DNA of 64,000 nucleotides from Paenibacillus nanensis (GTDB lineage: Bacteria; Bacillota; Bacilli; Paenibacillales; Paenibacillaceae), in the NCBI RefSeq assembly GCF_003583765.1, contig NZ_QXQA01000001.1, forward strand, positions 62,001 through 126,000, given 5' to 3'. Under the pieces are notes generated by a model. It was not told where the DNA came from and did no database searches. It saw only the letters and a list, made by a program, of their open reading frames with translations. Position numbers and translations under genes: made by a program. Numbering within the stretch: position 1 is the first letter of the stretch; each line of letters opens with the position of its first letter. Of the stretch, positions 35,385 through 43,526 are shown one piece after another.

Positions 35385-35558
35385 AAGGATAAGTATCCAT
35401 ATGCTCCAAGTATTGGTCAACGGGCATCTGATGGAGCAACATTACATAGAGGAATGGTAGATGGAGTACAAATCGAGGTAATTAAAATCGGTGATCATGT
35501 AGTCAGCGGCTATCCAACAGGTGGAGGAGTAACGTCACTTCTATCAGGCTTTCATTGA
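35385..35558 (+). pseudogene. C-terminal remnant of a polymorphic toxin (EndoU-like)
   Basis: An open stretch without a start codon reads DKYPYAPSIGQRASDG, then ATLHRGMVDGVQIEVIKIG, then GYPTGGG and a TGA stop. This looks like the very end of an EndoU-type nuclease toxin tip. The body of the toxin (LXG or other delivery domain) is absent; upstream sequence has stops in this frame. The immunity-like genes that follow support the reading. The EndoU assignment is from a remembered pattern. Confidence 0.5.
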
Positions 35559-35604
35559 TATTCGGAGCTAAGAAACACTAAGAATTATTGAGGAGGAATT
35601 ATGC

Positions 35605-36021
35605 ATGTATGAGGAACTAGACGAATACTTATCAGGATATTTTACAGAGGATTACTGGTATGATGAGGGTTTTTCAATTGCTAGAGAAATACTTGAGAGA
35701 TTTAACAATATTGATTGGGAAAAGTTGCAGGAGAACATTCTTTCAAAACCTATCGACTGGCAAATCAGATACGCATATTGTGTGGATAGTGATATTAACG
35801 ATGAAGTCATTATACAAAGCTTAATTTTACTTTCAAGCATAGATGATAACGAGCTGTTTACAACCTGCGTTGATTCACTTCGAGTTATGGTTAATCCTAA
35901 TAATAAAGCGAACGTTTCAAGCAATAAACCAATTATGGAGCGGATTGAAAAGATGCTTCCAGAGTGCGGTGCAGCGACAAAAAAAGTATTGGAGGATTTT
36001 ATTAGGAAAATACAAAATTAG
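35605..36021 (+). CDS. Immunity-like HEAT-type helical protein
   Basis: 138 residues behind a strong GAGGAGG. All helical; the start MYEELDEYLSGYFTEDYW and repeats of paired helices resemble contact-dependent-inhibition immunity proteins. It lies 46 bases after the toxin remnant, where a cognate immunity gene is expected. AT-rich compared with the flanking genes. Family not certain. Confidence 0.6.
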   Translation: MYEELDEYLSGYFTEDYWYDEGFSIAREILERFNNIDWEKLQENILSKPIDWQIRYAYCVDSDINDEVIIQSLILLSSIDDNELFTTCVDSLRVMVNPNNKANVSSNKPIMERIEKMLPECGAATKKVLEDFIRKIQN

Positions 36022-36113
36022 AAGCTTGAATGGGCATTAAACATTTGGGACAGATGCAAATAGACGCTTTCTGCTACCCCTAATTTACAACGAGTAGGTG
36101 ACTGCAATCTCAT

Positions 36114-36572
36114 ATGACGCAGAATCATAAGACCTATATTGAGAGTGTGAATAATGATGAGTTAATTGTTATCATTCATCAATTAGAAGATTTAGATGCA
36201 GTTACTACTGCTCTAACGGAGCTATCGATAAGAGATCAGGAATTAGTAGTTCCTCAGTGTCTTCGAATACTTGAAGAAGATTTGGGAGACGAGTTTCTCC
36301 AAGCGGTCGCTTTTCATTTATATTATGAATTGGACAATGAGAAAGCTAAAGAGATTATCATCCGAAAACTAAAAGGTGCGTCACCCGCATTGTTGGGGGC
36401 AATTATGGAAAGCTTATCCGCAGATAGCTTGCAGCCATTCGGGAAGGCTCTTTCATTCGAATTTCTATCTGCTGTTGTCGGGAGATATTTAACATTAAGT
36501 GAAGATGATAAGACTCGCATCCGTGATAGTTACGAATGGTTCAAGGAGTCTTATGCAAATAAGCTTACTTAG
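36114..36572 (+). CDS. Immunity-like helical repeat protein
   Basis: 152 residues. Helical repeats (ELIVIIHQLEDLDAVTTALTEL, VPQCLRILEEDLGDEFLQAV) suggest a HEAT-like fold as in Imm30-type immunity proteins. The ribosome binding site is weak. It is the second member of the immunity array downstream of the toxin remnant. Assignment is by fold pattern and context. Confidence 0.55.
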   Translation: MTQNHKTYIESVNNDELIVIIHQLEDLDAVTTALTELSIRDQELVVPQCLRILEEDLGDEFLQAVAFHLYYELDNEKAKEIIIRKLKGASPALLGAIMESLSADSLQPFGKALSFEFLSAVVGRYLTLSEDDKTRIRDSYEWFKESYANKLT

Positions 36573-36592
36573 GATGGTCTGAGGAGATCTCA

Positions 36593-36966
36593 TTGAATAA
36601 AAACATTGATTTATATACAAAGCTTTTTGTCGATTGCAATGAAGGTAAAGATTGGGTCATAAATACAGTATCTAAGATCGTATACGGCACTACAAACGGC
36701 TCATGCGTTTCGACGGAGCAAGCGGATATCTATATTTTTAACAACGAAGATTATAATGAAGTTAAAAGTAATCAAGGGAATGATAAATTTCTATTTACAA
36801 GTATAACATTGAGGTCGAACCCACAGAGAGTGTGGGGAATAGTGAGTATGTTAAACAGATTTCTAATTTGTTGCCGGGGTTATGGGACGCTGAATGTTCG
36901 TGTGATTTTGAGGATTTGCTTCTACGAATAGGTGGATACAATTCTGGAGGAGAGTCAATGAGTTAA
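36593..36966 (+). pseudogene. Third immunity-like gene, frameshifted
   Basis: TTG 36593 has GAGGAG upstream and reads MNKNIDLYTKLFVDCNEGK. Near 36792 the frame is lost in a T tract (CTATTTAC). Adding one T restores FLFYKYNIEVEPTESVG, SEYVKQISNLLPGLWDAECS and CDFEDLLLRIGGYNSGG up to TAA 36966, a coherent protein of about 124 residues. The uncorrected frame ends at 36931 in unlikely sequence. It resembles a family of small immunity proteins; not named with confidence. Confidence 0.6.
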
Positions 36967-37032
36967 GCAGGGTGCCATGGTCCGTCCAAAAAACTGGAAA
37001 TATAAGCCACTGATAGGTGAAGGTGGGATGGT

Positions 37033-37070
37033 AACCTTGATAGGTTAAAGCCTTTCAAGGTTTCTTTTTT
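37033..37070 (+). terminator. Terminator of the immunity array
   Basis: AACCTTGA/TCAAGGTT arms around an inner AGG/CCT pair, then TCTTTTTT. Confidence 0.75.
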
Positions 37071-37138
37071 GAAAAGGGATAATCCGTAAAAATCGGAGAT
37101 TAGCAAAAGCATTACATAGGTATGGAGGGAAGAAATGA

Positions 37139-37402
37139 ATGTCTATAGCAGCTATGATATTAAACTCAGAAGACGAGTTTGAAAAAAAGTTTTTCATCCC
37201 TGTGGCATCAGAAGCATTTTTGGAAGAATGCTGGGTACCTGCTATAACGGCATTGAACTTAAAGTGGGTGAATGTGTTTTCTGTTGGACTAGATATGGAA
37301 AAAGAAGACTTGCCGAATGTGATGAATGGGGGCTCACTTGTAATCGACAGTTATTTGTTTTTGTTCCCACATCAATTTAGACCCATTATCAATTTATACT
37401 AA
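37139..37402 (+). CDS. Small protein, probable truncated immunity protein
   Basis: 87 residues. The first 65 (SEDEFEKKFFIPVASEAFLEECWVPAITAL, LKWVNVFSVGLDMEKEDLPNVM) look like a real, folded immunity-type protein; the last 20 (SLVIDSYLFLFPHQF) look like out-of-frame read-through. An overlapping ATG at 37135 has the better ribosome binding site (GGAGGGAAG) but stops after 15 codons (MNVYSSYDIK), so a frameshift near the start is also possible. Likely a decaying member of the array. Confidence 0.4.
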   Translation: MSIAAMILNSEDEFEKKFFIPVASEAFLEECWVPAITALNLKWVNVFSVGLDMEKEDLPNVMNGGSLVIDSYLFLFPHQFRPIINLY

Positions 37403-37465
37403 TCTCTTCCACTTCATGGTTGTGATACAATAAAAAATAACTAAAATGCAAAGGATGAAATACCC

Positions 37466-37795
37466 ATGCCGGTTTACAATAAACTTGTTCGTGATCTTAT
37501 TCCCCAGGTGATCAAATCGACTGGTAAGGAATGCCGTACACGTATTTTGGATGAGGAAGAGTATGAAAAAGAGCTGGTCATAAAGCTTAAGGAAGAGTCT
37601 GAGGAATATTTCGCGGCTCAAGGTCCTAAAGAATCCTTAGAAGAACTTGCGGATATGCTCGAGATTATTCGGGCGTTGGCCACCGTGCATGGTGCAACGT
37701 GGGAACAGCTTGAAGCCTTGAGACAGAAGAAGGCGGAAGCACGCGGTGGTTTCCGGGATCGGGTGTATCTAATCGATGTCGACAACAACGCTTAA
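37466..37795 (+). CDS. MazG/PRA-PH-like nucleoside triphosphate pyrophosphohydrolase
   Basis: 109 residues. The start PVYNKLVRDLIPQVI and the metal-binding helices KEESEEYF ... LEELADMLEII (E-x2-E and E-x2-D) mark the all-alpha NTP-pyrophosphohydrolase superfamily. Such enzymes hydrolyse NTPs or modified nucleotides to NMP and PPi. The gene overlaps the following PLD-helicase gene by 20 bases, so the two are translationally coupled and may form a defence or repair module. Confidence 0.8.
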   Translation: MPVYNKLVRDLIPQVIKSTGKECRTRILDEEEYEKELVIKLKEESEEYFAAQGPKESLEELADMLEIIRALATVHGATWEQLEALRQKKAEARGGFRDRVYLIDVDNNA

Positions 37796-40223
37796 CGTAA
37801 AGCTAATTACGGAAAATCTAGCGGACGAGCTCATCACCGGTATGCAGAATGCATCAGGTATCTATATCATGACCTCCTTCGTCATGCAATCAGGAGTTCG
37901 CTTATTGGCTCCCCATCTGAAAGGGGCCATCGAGCGGGGAGCTGAAGTGAAGGTTCTGGCAGGCGATTATCTTTTTGTTACGCAGCCGGAAGGCCTGCAA
38001 GCCTTACTCGATATTGATCCTCGGCTTGAAGCTCGGTTATGGCGAAGTATGGGAACGTCCTTTCACCCGAAAGCCTACTTGTTTGACTATGAAAACGGCG
38101 AAGGATTGCTTATCGTCGGATCCTCCAACTTCTCCATGTCCGCTATGAGAATGGGAATGGAATGGAACCTGGCGATGAATGCAAAGGCCGAGCCGTATAC
38201 CTTCCAAGTCGCTTTGGACAAGTTCATGCAGAACTTCTATCACGATTCTACGTTACCCTTAAATGAACATACGATTGCGCTCTATGAAGAAGGGTATCGT
38301 ACCTATCATCGTAAAAATCCGGAGCTTATCCGCAGGATTACCGAGTTGGAAGAGGAGGAGTATCGTACCGAAAATCCGGGGAGTGCTATAGACAAACCGA
38401 TCGTTGAAGACGATCAAACTCCTATCCATCCCAGATTTGCTCAAATCGATGCATTGGAAGCATTAGAGAGAACGTTAGAAGAAGAATATGATAAAGCCAT
38501 GGTTGTCATGGCCACGGGACTTGGGAAGACTTATCTTGCGGGATTTTTTGCTCAGCGCTTTAAACGTGTACTATTCGTAGCCCATCGTGAAGAGATTCTC
38601 TTTCAGGCGAAGCGATCGTTTCAGCGCATCATGCCGGACAAATCCTTCGGCATCTATAACGGAGTCTTGAAGGAGAGAGATGCAGACTGTGTGTTTGCTT
38701 CGATTTACACCCTCGGGATGAAGAAGCACCGTGAATCCTTTGATCAGGATCAGTTTGATCTTATCGTGGTAGACGAATTCCACCATGCAGCCGCGGTGTC
38801 GTATCAATCGGTGATCCAATATTTTAAACCGAAGTTTTTACTTGGCATCACGGCAACACCAGACCGGATGGACGGCAAGGATGTGTATGCTCTTTGTGCC
38901 GGAAACGTTGCTTACCAAATCCATTTTATTGAGGCCATTCGTCGTGGCTGGTTGTCCCCATTCCAGTATTTTGGTGTCTATGATGATACCGATTATTCAT
39001 CCATTCGTTGGCTTGGAACGCACTATGATGATGAACAGCTGACTGCTGCGCAGCTAAGACAAGCATTAGCCGACAAGATCTATGATGCATGGACAGAGCA
39101 TAAGCAAACAAGAACGATTGGTTTCTGTTCGTCCATACGGCAGGCGGATTTTTTGGCGAGCTATTTTCAAGATAAGGGAATATCAGCGGTCAGTCTTCAC
39201 TCTGGAACAGCAGGAATCACAAGGGAAGAGGCGATTACACGCCTAACCAATGGGATTTTGGAGGTCATTTTTACAGTCGATTTGTTTAATGAGGGTGTAG
39301 ATATTCCTAGTGTAGATACCTTGCTATTTGTTCGACCGACGGAATCTTTAACGGTTTTCACGCAGCAGGTTGGCCGGGGGTTGCGATTGTCAGGGCAGAA
39401 GTCACATTGTACTATCATTGATTTAATTGGGAATTACCGGAATGCGGACGTGAAGCTTCGATTATTTGCAACTGAAGGGGAAACAAAGGGAACAGCAAAG
39501 GAATCTGTTATTCCATCGGTACCGGTCGGATGTGAGCTTCATCTGGAGACAGCAGTTATCAATCTGCTCGATGAATTAAGGCGTAAGAAGCTGCCGCATC
39601 GCGAGCGGTTGCATCGTACTTTCCTTGATCTAAAGAATGAGCTCGGACGAATTCCCACTTATCTAGAGCTTCACTTGTATGGCAGGTCAAATAGCTGGGA
39701 GTATCGGAATGAATTCGGTTCTTACGTTGGTTTTCTCCATTGGGCCGAATGCTTATCGAAGGAAGAAGAGGAAGTATACTATCTATATGAAGCTTGGGTC
39801 CGTGATGTTGAAAAGACGGTCATGACCAAGAGTTATAAAATGATTGTTCTCCTGTATATGCTCGAACGGGGACCGGAGCATTGGGCGGAGTCCATTACCG
39901 CTAAGGAGGTAGCTCCGTTCTTTCACGGTTACCTTATGGAAAAGGAGTACCGGAGACGAATCGATTTCTCAGATAATGACTCGAAACGGCTTTGGGAGTA
40001 TAACGAGACCGGAGTTAGCCAGCTTATTGAACGTATGCCTATGACGAAGTGGGGCTCGGCTAAAGGGAGTATGACCCGCTTCGAGGATGGGATGTTTAGT
40101 CTAAGAATTGAGCCCGCTCATGAGTATCGGGCAATCCTGTATCGCTGGACAAAAGAAATTTGCCTTTATAGGCTGCATCATCATTTTGAGCGCAAAGAGC
40201 AAAAGCAAGGACTCCCTCAGTAA
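37776..40223 (+). CDS. PLD-nuclease/SF2-helicase fusion protein
   Basis: 815 residues. N-terminal phospholipase-D-type domain (about 1-160) with HPKAYLF and GSSNFS, the H-x-K and G-S-x-N parts of a single HKD motif, which could cleave nucleic acid as a dimer. Then a superfamily 2 helicase: ATGLGKTYLAGFFA (Walker A, about 245), VVDEFHHA (DEFH box), GITATPDRMDG, and motif VI FTQQVGRGLRLSG. A C-terminal region of about 250 residues is unassigned. Coupled to the pyrophosphohydrolase. Helicase/PLD pairs occur in Mokosh-type anti-phage systems, with different domain order; function here is inferred. Confidence 0.85.
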   Translation: MSTTTLNVKLITENLADELITGMQNASGIYIMTSFVMQSGVRLLAPHLKGAIERGAEVKVLAGDYLFVTQPEGLQALLDIDPRLEARLWRSMGTSFHPKAYLFDYENGEGLLIVGSSNFSMSAMRMGMEWNLAMNAKAEPYTFQVALDKFMQNFYHDSTLPLNEHTIALYEEGYRTYHRKNPELIRRITELEEEEYRTENPGSAIDKPIVEDDQTPIHPRFAQIDALEALERTLEEEYDKAMVVMATGLGKTYLAGFFAQRFKRVLFVAHREEILFQAKRSFQRIMPDKSFGIYNGVLKERDADCVFASIYTLGMKKHRESFDQDQFDLIVVDEFHHAAAVSYQSVIQYFKPKFLLGITATPDRMDGKDVYALCAGNVAYQIHFIEAIRRGWLSPFQYFGVYDDTDYSSIRWLGTHYDDEQLTAAQLRQALADKIYDAWTEHKQTRTIGFCSSIRQADFLASYFQDKGISAVSLHSGTAGITREEAITRLTNGILEVIFTVDLFNEGVDIPSVDTLLFVRPTESLTVFTQQVGRGLRLSGQKSHCTIIDLIGNYRNADVKLRLFATEGETKGTAKESVIPSVPVGCELHLETAVINLLDELRRKKLPHRERLHRTFLDLKNELGRIPTYLELHLYGRSNSWEYRNEFGSYVGFLHWAECLSKEEEEVYYLYEAWVRDVEKTVMTKSYKMIVLLYMLERGPEHWAESITAKEVAPFFHGYLMEKEYRRRIDFSDNDSKRLWEYNETGVSQLIERMPMTKWGSAKGSMTRFEDGMFSLRIEPAHEYRAILYRWTKEICLYRLHHHFERKEQKQGLPQ

Positions 40224-40321
40224 TGAGGGGTCATCATTTCCTACATCATATTCGGCAAAGGGACAATAAGGGAATAAATATAGAAAGAAATATGTTACCG
40301 GTTAAATAGGGGGGAGCTGTT

Positions 40322-41479
40322 TTGTCAGTTCTTGAAAAGGCAATAAAGGATTGCACGACTTATGATCTCGCTTTTTGTAAGTTCATTTCCGCAAATGATG
40401 CAGGTGCAACGGGTGCTCATCAATCAGGGTTCTACATACCCAAAAATTCATGGACCATTCTCTTTGACAGTGTGGGTATAAAGGGAAGTAACAAGGAAAA
40501 ACTGGTGAAAATCAGATGGCAGGATGATTTTGAAACTGACAGCAGATTCATTTATTATGGTCAGGGAACAAGGAATGAATACCGTATCACACGGTTTGGC
40601 AGGGGATTTCCGTACCTTAATCAGAATCATGTAGGGGATCTTTTTGTACTTATTAAGGTTTCCGATGAGTATTATCGCGGCTATATTCTTGAAACAGATG
40701 AAGATATTGAACATTTCCTTGCGGCATTCGGTATTTCTTCGAACCAAACGAATGATTTAATAAATACTTCTCTTGGTCGCTCGGAAACCCTTCCAACTTT
40801 GGAAGAGCTGTTTAAACAGTATATAGCAGGCCTGACTGTAGATTTTCCTGAGACCGCCCAAATATCTGCAAAAGCACGTGAGTTTTACCAAACAATAAAT
40901 CCAAGATTAATAGTCAGTCCCGATAATTTGATATTAAATTGGCTAAATACTGAATTTTCGCTATTCAAAGCCATTGAACTGGACAGGTACGAGAAACGGA
41001 TTTCGACTCCCTTTGCATCGGTGGACGAGTTGGTGGAATGTGCAAATACACTCTTAAACAGAAGAAAGAGTCGCGCAGGTAAATCACTAGAGCATCATTT
41101 GTCAGAAATGTTCAAAATAAACATGCTTAATTTTGAGTCACAAGTCATAACAGAAGATAACAAAAAACCTGATTTCATATTTCCTGGTGGGGAGCAGTAT
41201 CATAACAAAGTTTTTAATAAGGAGAACTTGTTCTTTTTAGGAGCCAAGACAACATGTAAGGATAGGTGGCGTCAGATTCTAAATGAAGCTGATCGAATCG
41301 AATATAAACATTTGTTTACGCTCCAACAAGGCATTTCAGAAAATCAATTAGTTGAGATGTACAAGCACAAGGTTGTACTTGTTGTACCTAGTTTATATAT
41401 ACGCAGTTTCCCAGCATCATTCAGGGACAAAATACTATCATTGGAGAATTTTATTTTAAGGGTAAAAAACAAGCAGTAA
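40322..41479 (+). CDS. EcoRII-type (type IIE) restriction endonuclease
   Basis: 385 residues from TTG behind GGGGGGAG. The N-terminal effector domain (about 1-150) has the EcoRII-N hallmark SANDAGATGAHQSGFYIPK and RNEYRITRFGRG. The C-terminal catalytic domain carries RAGKSLEHHLSEMF, then KKPDFIFPGG and GAKTTCKDRWRQ, with the two Lys spaced as in R.EcoRII, so it looks active. EcoRII cuts before CCWGG and needs two sites; the same specificity is inferred here. Length matches the family (about 400). The partner methyltransferase is at 42222-43355. Confidence 0.9.
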   Translation: MSVLEKAIKDCTTYDLAFCKFISANDAGATGAHQSGFYIPKNSWTILFDSVGIKGSNKEKLVKIRWQDDFETDSRFIYYGQGTRNEYRITRFGRGFPYLNQNHVGDLFVLIKVSDEYYRGYILETDEDIEHFLAAFGISSNQTNDLINTSLGRSETLPTLEELFKQYIAGLTVDFPETAQISAKAREFYQTINPRLIVSPDNLILNWLNTEFSLFKAIELDRYEKRISTPFASVDELVECANTLLNRRKSRAGKSLEHHLSEMFKINMLNFESQVITEDNKKPDFIFPGGEQYHNKVFNKENLFFLGAKTTCKDRWRQILNEADRIEYKHLFTLQQGISENQLVEMYKHKVVLVVPSLYIRSFPASFRDKILSLENFILRVKNKQ

Positions 41480-41487
41480 TTTAGTCT

Positions 41488-41512
41488 GACCACGTTTTCG
41501 CGTGGTCCTCTT
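41488..41512 (+). terminator. Terminator after the restriction gene
   Basis: GACCACG/CGTGGTC with loop TTTTCG and a short CTCTTT tail. Confidence 0.65.
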
Positions 41513-41545
41513 TAGTCTCAATATTTCCAAAGTGGAGGAAATTAC

Positions 41546-42145
41546 TTGACAGATGTTGTATCAAATGGATGATGAGCAACATCAGATCCATTTCCAAAAT
41601 AGAGATTTTGGTTGCAAAAGAACTGTGGAAAAAGGGGGCCCGCTTCAGAAGAAATACAAAGGCCTTGATGGGTAATCCGGATATATCTATACAGAAGTAC
41701 AAACTTCATTGATTCTTGTTTATGGCATTCTTGTCCTCTTCACCAAGTTATCCCCAAAAGTAATACTTCTTTTTGGATTGAAAAATTCAAGGTAAACTCT
41801 GATAGGGATGATAAGGTTAACAACTTTTATGAGATAAATGGTCGGGACCTCTTGCAAGTATGGGAACACGAGTTCAGGGAAAACCTTGAAATGGCTGTAC
41901 AACGAATATATGAATATATTATTAAATGCAAACAAAGAAAGGATAAGTCAAAGCGAATGAAAGAAGACCTAGTAATGAAAGTATCTGAACTATATACGGT
42001 ACTCAATGATTTACAAGAAGTATGGAATAAGTTGAATTGGTCAATCGTCCCACCGGAGATATCAGAACAGTACCCATTTCACAAGGACTTGGGACAGATG
42101 ACTGATGATATTAAATCTTGGCTTGAATTGATCAAAAAATCTTAA
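41546..42145 (+). pseudogene. vsr: Decayed very-short-patch repair endonuclease (vsr), with at least two frame breaks
   Basis: TTG 41546 behind GTGGAGG reads MTDVVSNG, the usual Vsr start, then stops. A second frame from 41571 reads MMSNIRSISKIEILVAKELW, KKGARFRRNTKALMGNPDIS, and breaks at 41711. A third frame continues FIDSCLWHSCPLHQVIPKSN ... LLQVWEHEFRENLE, the Vsr C-terminus, plus a 70-residue helical tail. Vsr enzymes repair T:G mismatches from deaminated 5-methylcytosine beside Dcm-type enzymes. The gene is in the right place but cannot make an intact protein. Confidence 0.85.
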
Positions 42146-42161
42146 ATACACGAATATTTGT

Positions 42162-42208
42162 TTGTATTTAGTCGAAAAAGGGAGTAAAATAGGTATATAT
42201 TTTCTCCC
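42162..42208 (+). promoter_or_regulatory. Methyltransferase promoter with overlapping operator
   Basis: TTGTAT (42162), a 17-base spacer and TAAAAT (42185) make a promoter. An inverted repeat GGGAGTAAAATA (42180-42191)/TATTTTCTCCC (42198-42208) covers the -10 box, with one bulged T. Since the methyltransferase itself starts with a ribbon-helix-helix-like segment, autoregulation through this site is likely. Confidence 0.6.
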
Positions 42209-42221
42209 AGGAGTGAGCGGA

Positions 42222-43355
42222 ATGAAAAAGGTTCATCTAAGTATCGATGATGATTTATATAAAATGATTCAAGGTTATAGTGTCGGCTCTGTTCCGGAAT
42301 TTATTATGTTTGCCATCAAAGATAAAATCAAAGATATGAAAGCAAGAGTTCATACTGACAAAGGGAATTTTAGATTTATTGACTTATTTGCTGGTATTGG
42401 TGGGATGAGGCTTGGCTTTGAGGCAGCTGGGGGGACTTGTGTCTTTACTTCGGAGTGGGATAAATTTGCCCAGAAAACTTATCTAAGCAACTTTGGAGAT
42501 ATGCCTGAAGGGGATATTACAAAAATTGATGCTAAAGAAATTCCCGATCATGAAGTATTATTGGCTGGATTTCCTTGTCAACCATTCTCCATTGCGGGGG
42601 TGTCAAAAAAAAATAGTTTAGGTAGAGTACACGGTTTTTTGGATGAAACACAGGGAACTCTGTTTTTCGATGTGGCTCGCATTATAGAGGAGAAGCGACC
42701 AAAGGCCTTCCTGCTTGAGAATGTGAAAAACCTTAGAACACATGATAAAGGTAGGACCTTCAAAATAATTCGTGAAACTCTAGAGAAATTGGGTTACAAT
42801 CTTCACGTCGCTGTCCTCGATGGAAAATATTATGTTCCGCAGCATAGGGAACGTATATTCATAGTCGGGTTTGACAGAAGATTTTATGGTGGTTGGGAGT
42901 CATTCGAATTCCCTCAACCTACAGAGCCGCCAAAACCGATTAAATCTATACTAATGAGTGAGGTCGAGGATAAATATACATTAACACCAAAACTTTGGGA
43001 ATACCTTCAGCAATATGCTGCTAAACACAAGGCAAATGGAAATGGTTTTGGTTTTGGGTTGGTGGACTTAAATGGGATTTCTAGGACGTTGAGTGCACGT
43101 TATTACAAGGATGGTTCTGAGATTCTCATTCCACAGGGAGCCGGAAAAAATCCAAGAAGATTAACACCAAGAGAGTGTGCAAGATTACAGGGATACCCGG
43201 ACACATTTAAAATTGTTGTATCTGACTTGCAAGCATATAAGCAATTTGGTAATTCAGTTGTTGTGCCACTGATTGAGGCTATTGCAAAGGAAATGGTCAA
43301 CACAATGGAGCGTTATGAAAGGGAAGGTTTGCTGCTTTCTCAAAAATCAGTATAA
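42222..43355 (+). CDS. Dcm-type DNA (cytosine-5) methyltransferase with N-terminal RHH-like domain
   Basis: 377 residues from ATG 42222, with AGGAG 8 bases upstream. Residues 1-42 ([16 protein letters not shown], then [17 protein letters not shown]) look like a ribbon-helix-helix DNA-binding domain. The methyltransferase follows: [13 protein letters not shown] (SAM), [11 protein letters not shown] (catalytic Cys), [19 protein letters not shown] and [11 protein letters not shown]. It should protect the EcoRII-type site, inferred CCWGG with the inner C methylated. It lies between the EcoRII gene and the SNF2-GHKL-HNH operon, so it could protect against both. Confidence 0.9.
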   Translation: MKKVHLSIDDDLYKMIQGYSVGSVPEFIMFAIKDKIKDMKARVHTDKGNFRFIDLFAGIGGMRLGFEAAGGTCVFTSEWDKFAQKTYLSNFGDMPEGDITKIDAKEIPDHEVLLAGFPCQPFSIAGVSKKNSLGRVHGFLDETQGTLFFDVARIIEEKRPKAFLLENVKNLRTHDKGRTFKIIRETLEKLGYNLHVAVLDGKYYVPQHRERIFIVGFDRRFYGGWESFEFPQPTEPPKPIKSILMSEVEDKYTLTPKLWEYLQQYAAKHKANGNGFGFGLVDLNGISRTLSARYYKDGSEILIPQGAGKNPRRLTPRECARLQGYPDTFKIVVSDLQAYKQFGNSVVVPLIEAIAKEMVNTMERYEREGLLLSQKSV

Positions 43356-43364
43356 TTTGACCAG

Positions 43365-43388
43365 AGGTACCTTGGGTACCTTTTTTTG
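43365..43388 (+). terminator. Terminator after the methyltransferase
   Basis: AGGTACC/GGTACCT around TTG, followed by a run of seven T. Confidence 0.85.
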
Positions 43389-43417
43389 TTACTCTTTCGT
43401 TTAATCGGTATCGATAT

Positions 43418-43473
43418 TTGACAAGAAAAGTACCAAAAAATCCTTTAAATAGGACCAACTCTGTGGTACTTTT
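43418..43473. promoter_or_regulatory. Promoter and long-spaced inverted repeat before the SNF2 operon
   Basis: TTGACA (43418) is a good -35 box. A perfect 10-base inverted repeat AAAAGTACCA (43426-43435)/TGGTACTTTT (43464-43473) with a 28-base spacer spans where the -10 and start should be. It may be an operator pair or an RNA hairpin in the leader. The arms differ from the methyltransferase operator. Confidence 0.45.
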
Positions 43474-43526
43474 AGCATATATACGAGTCTTTCGTTTAAA
43501 TTTATTTTTGAAAAAGGACTGTGGAT

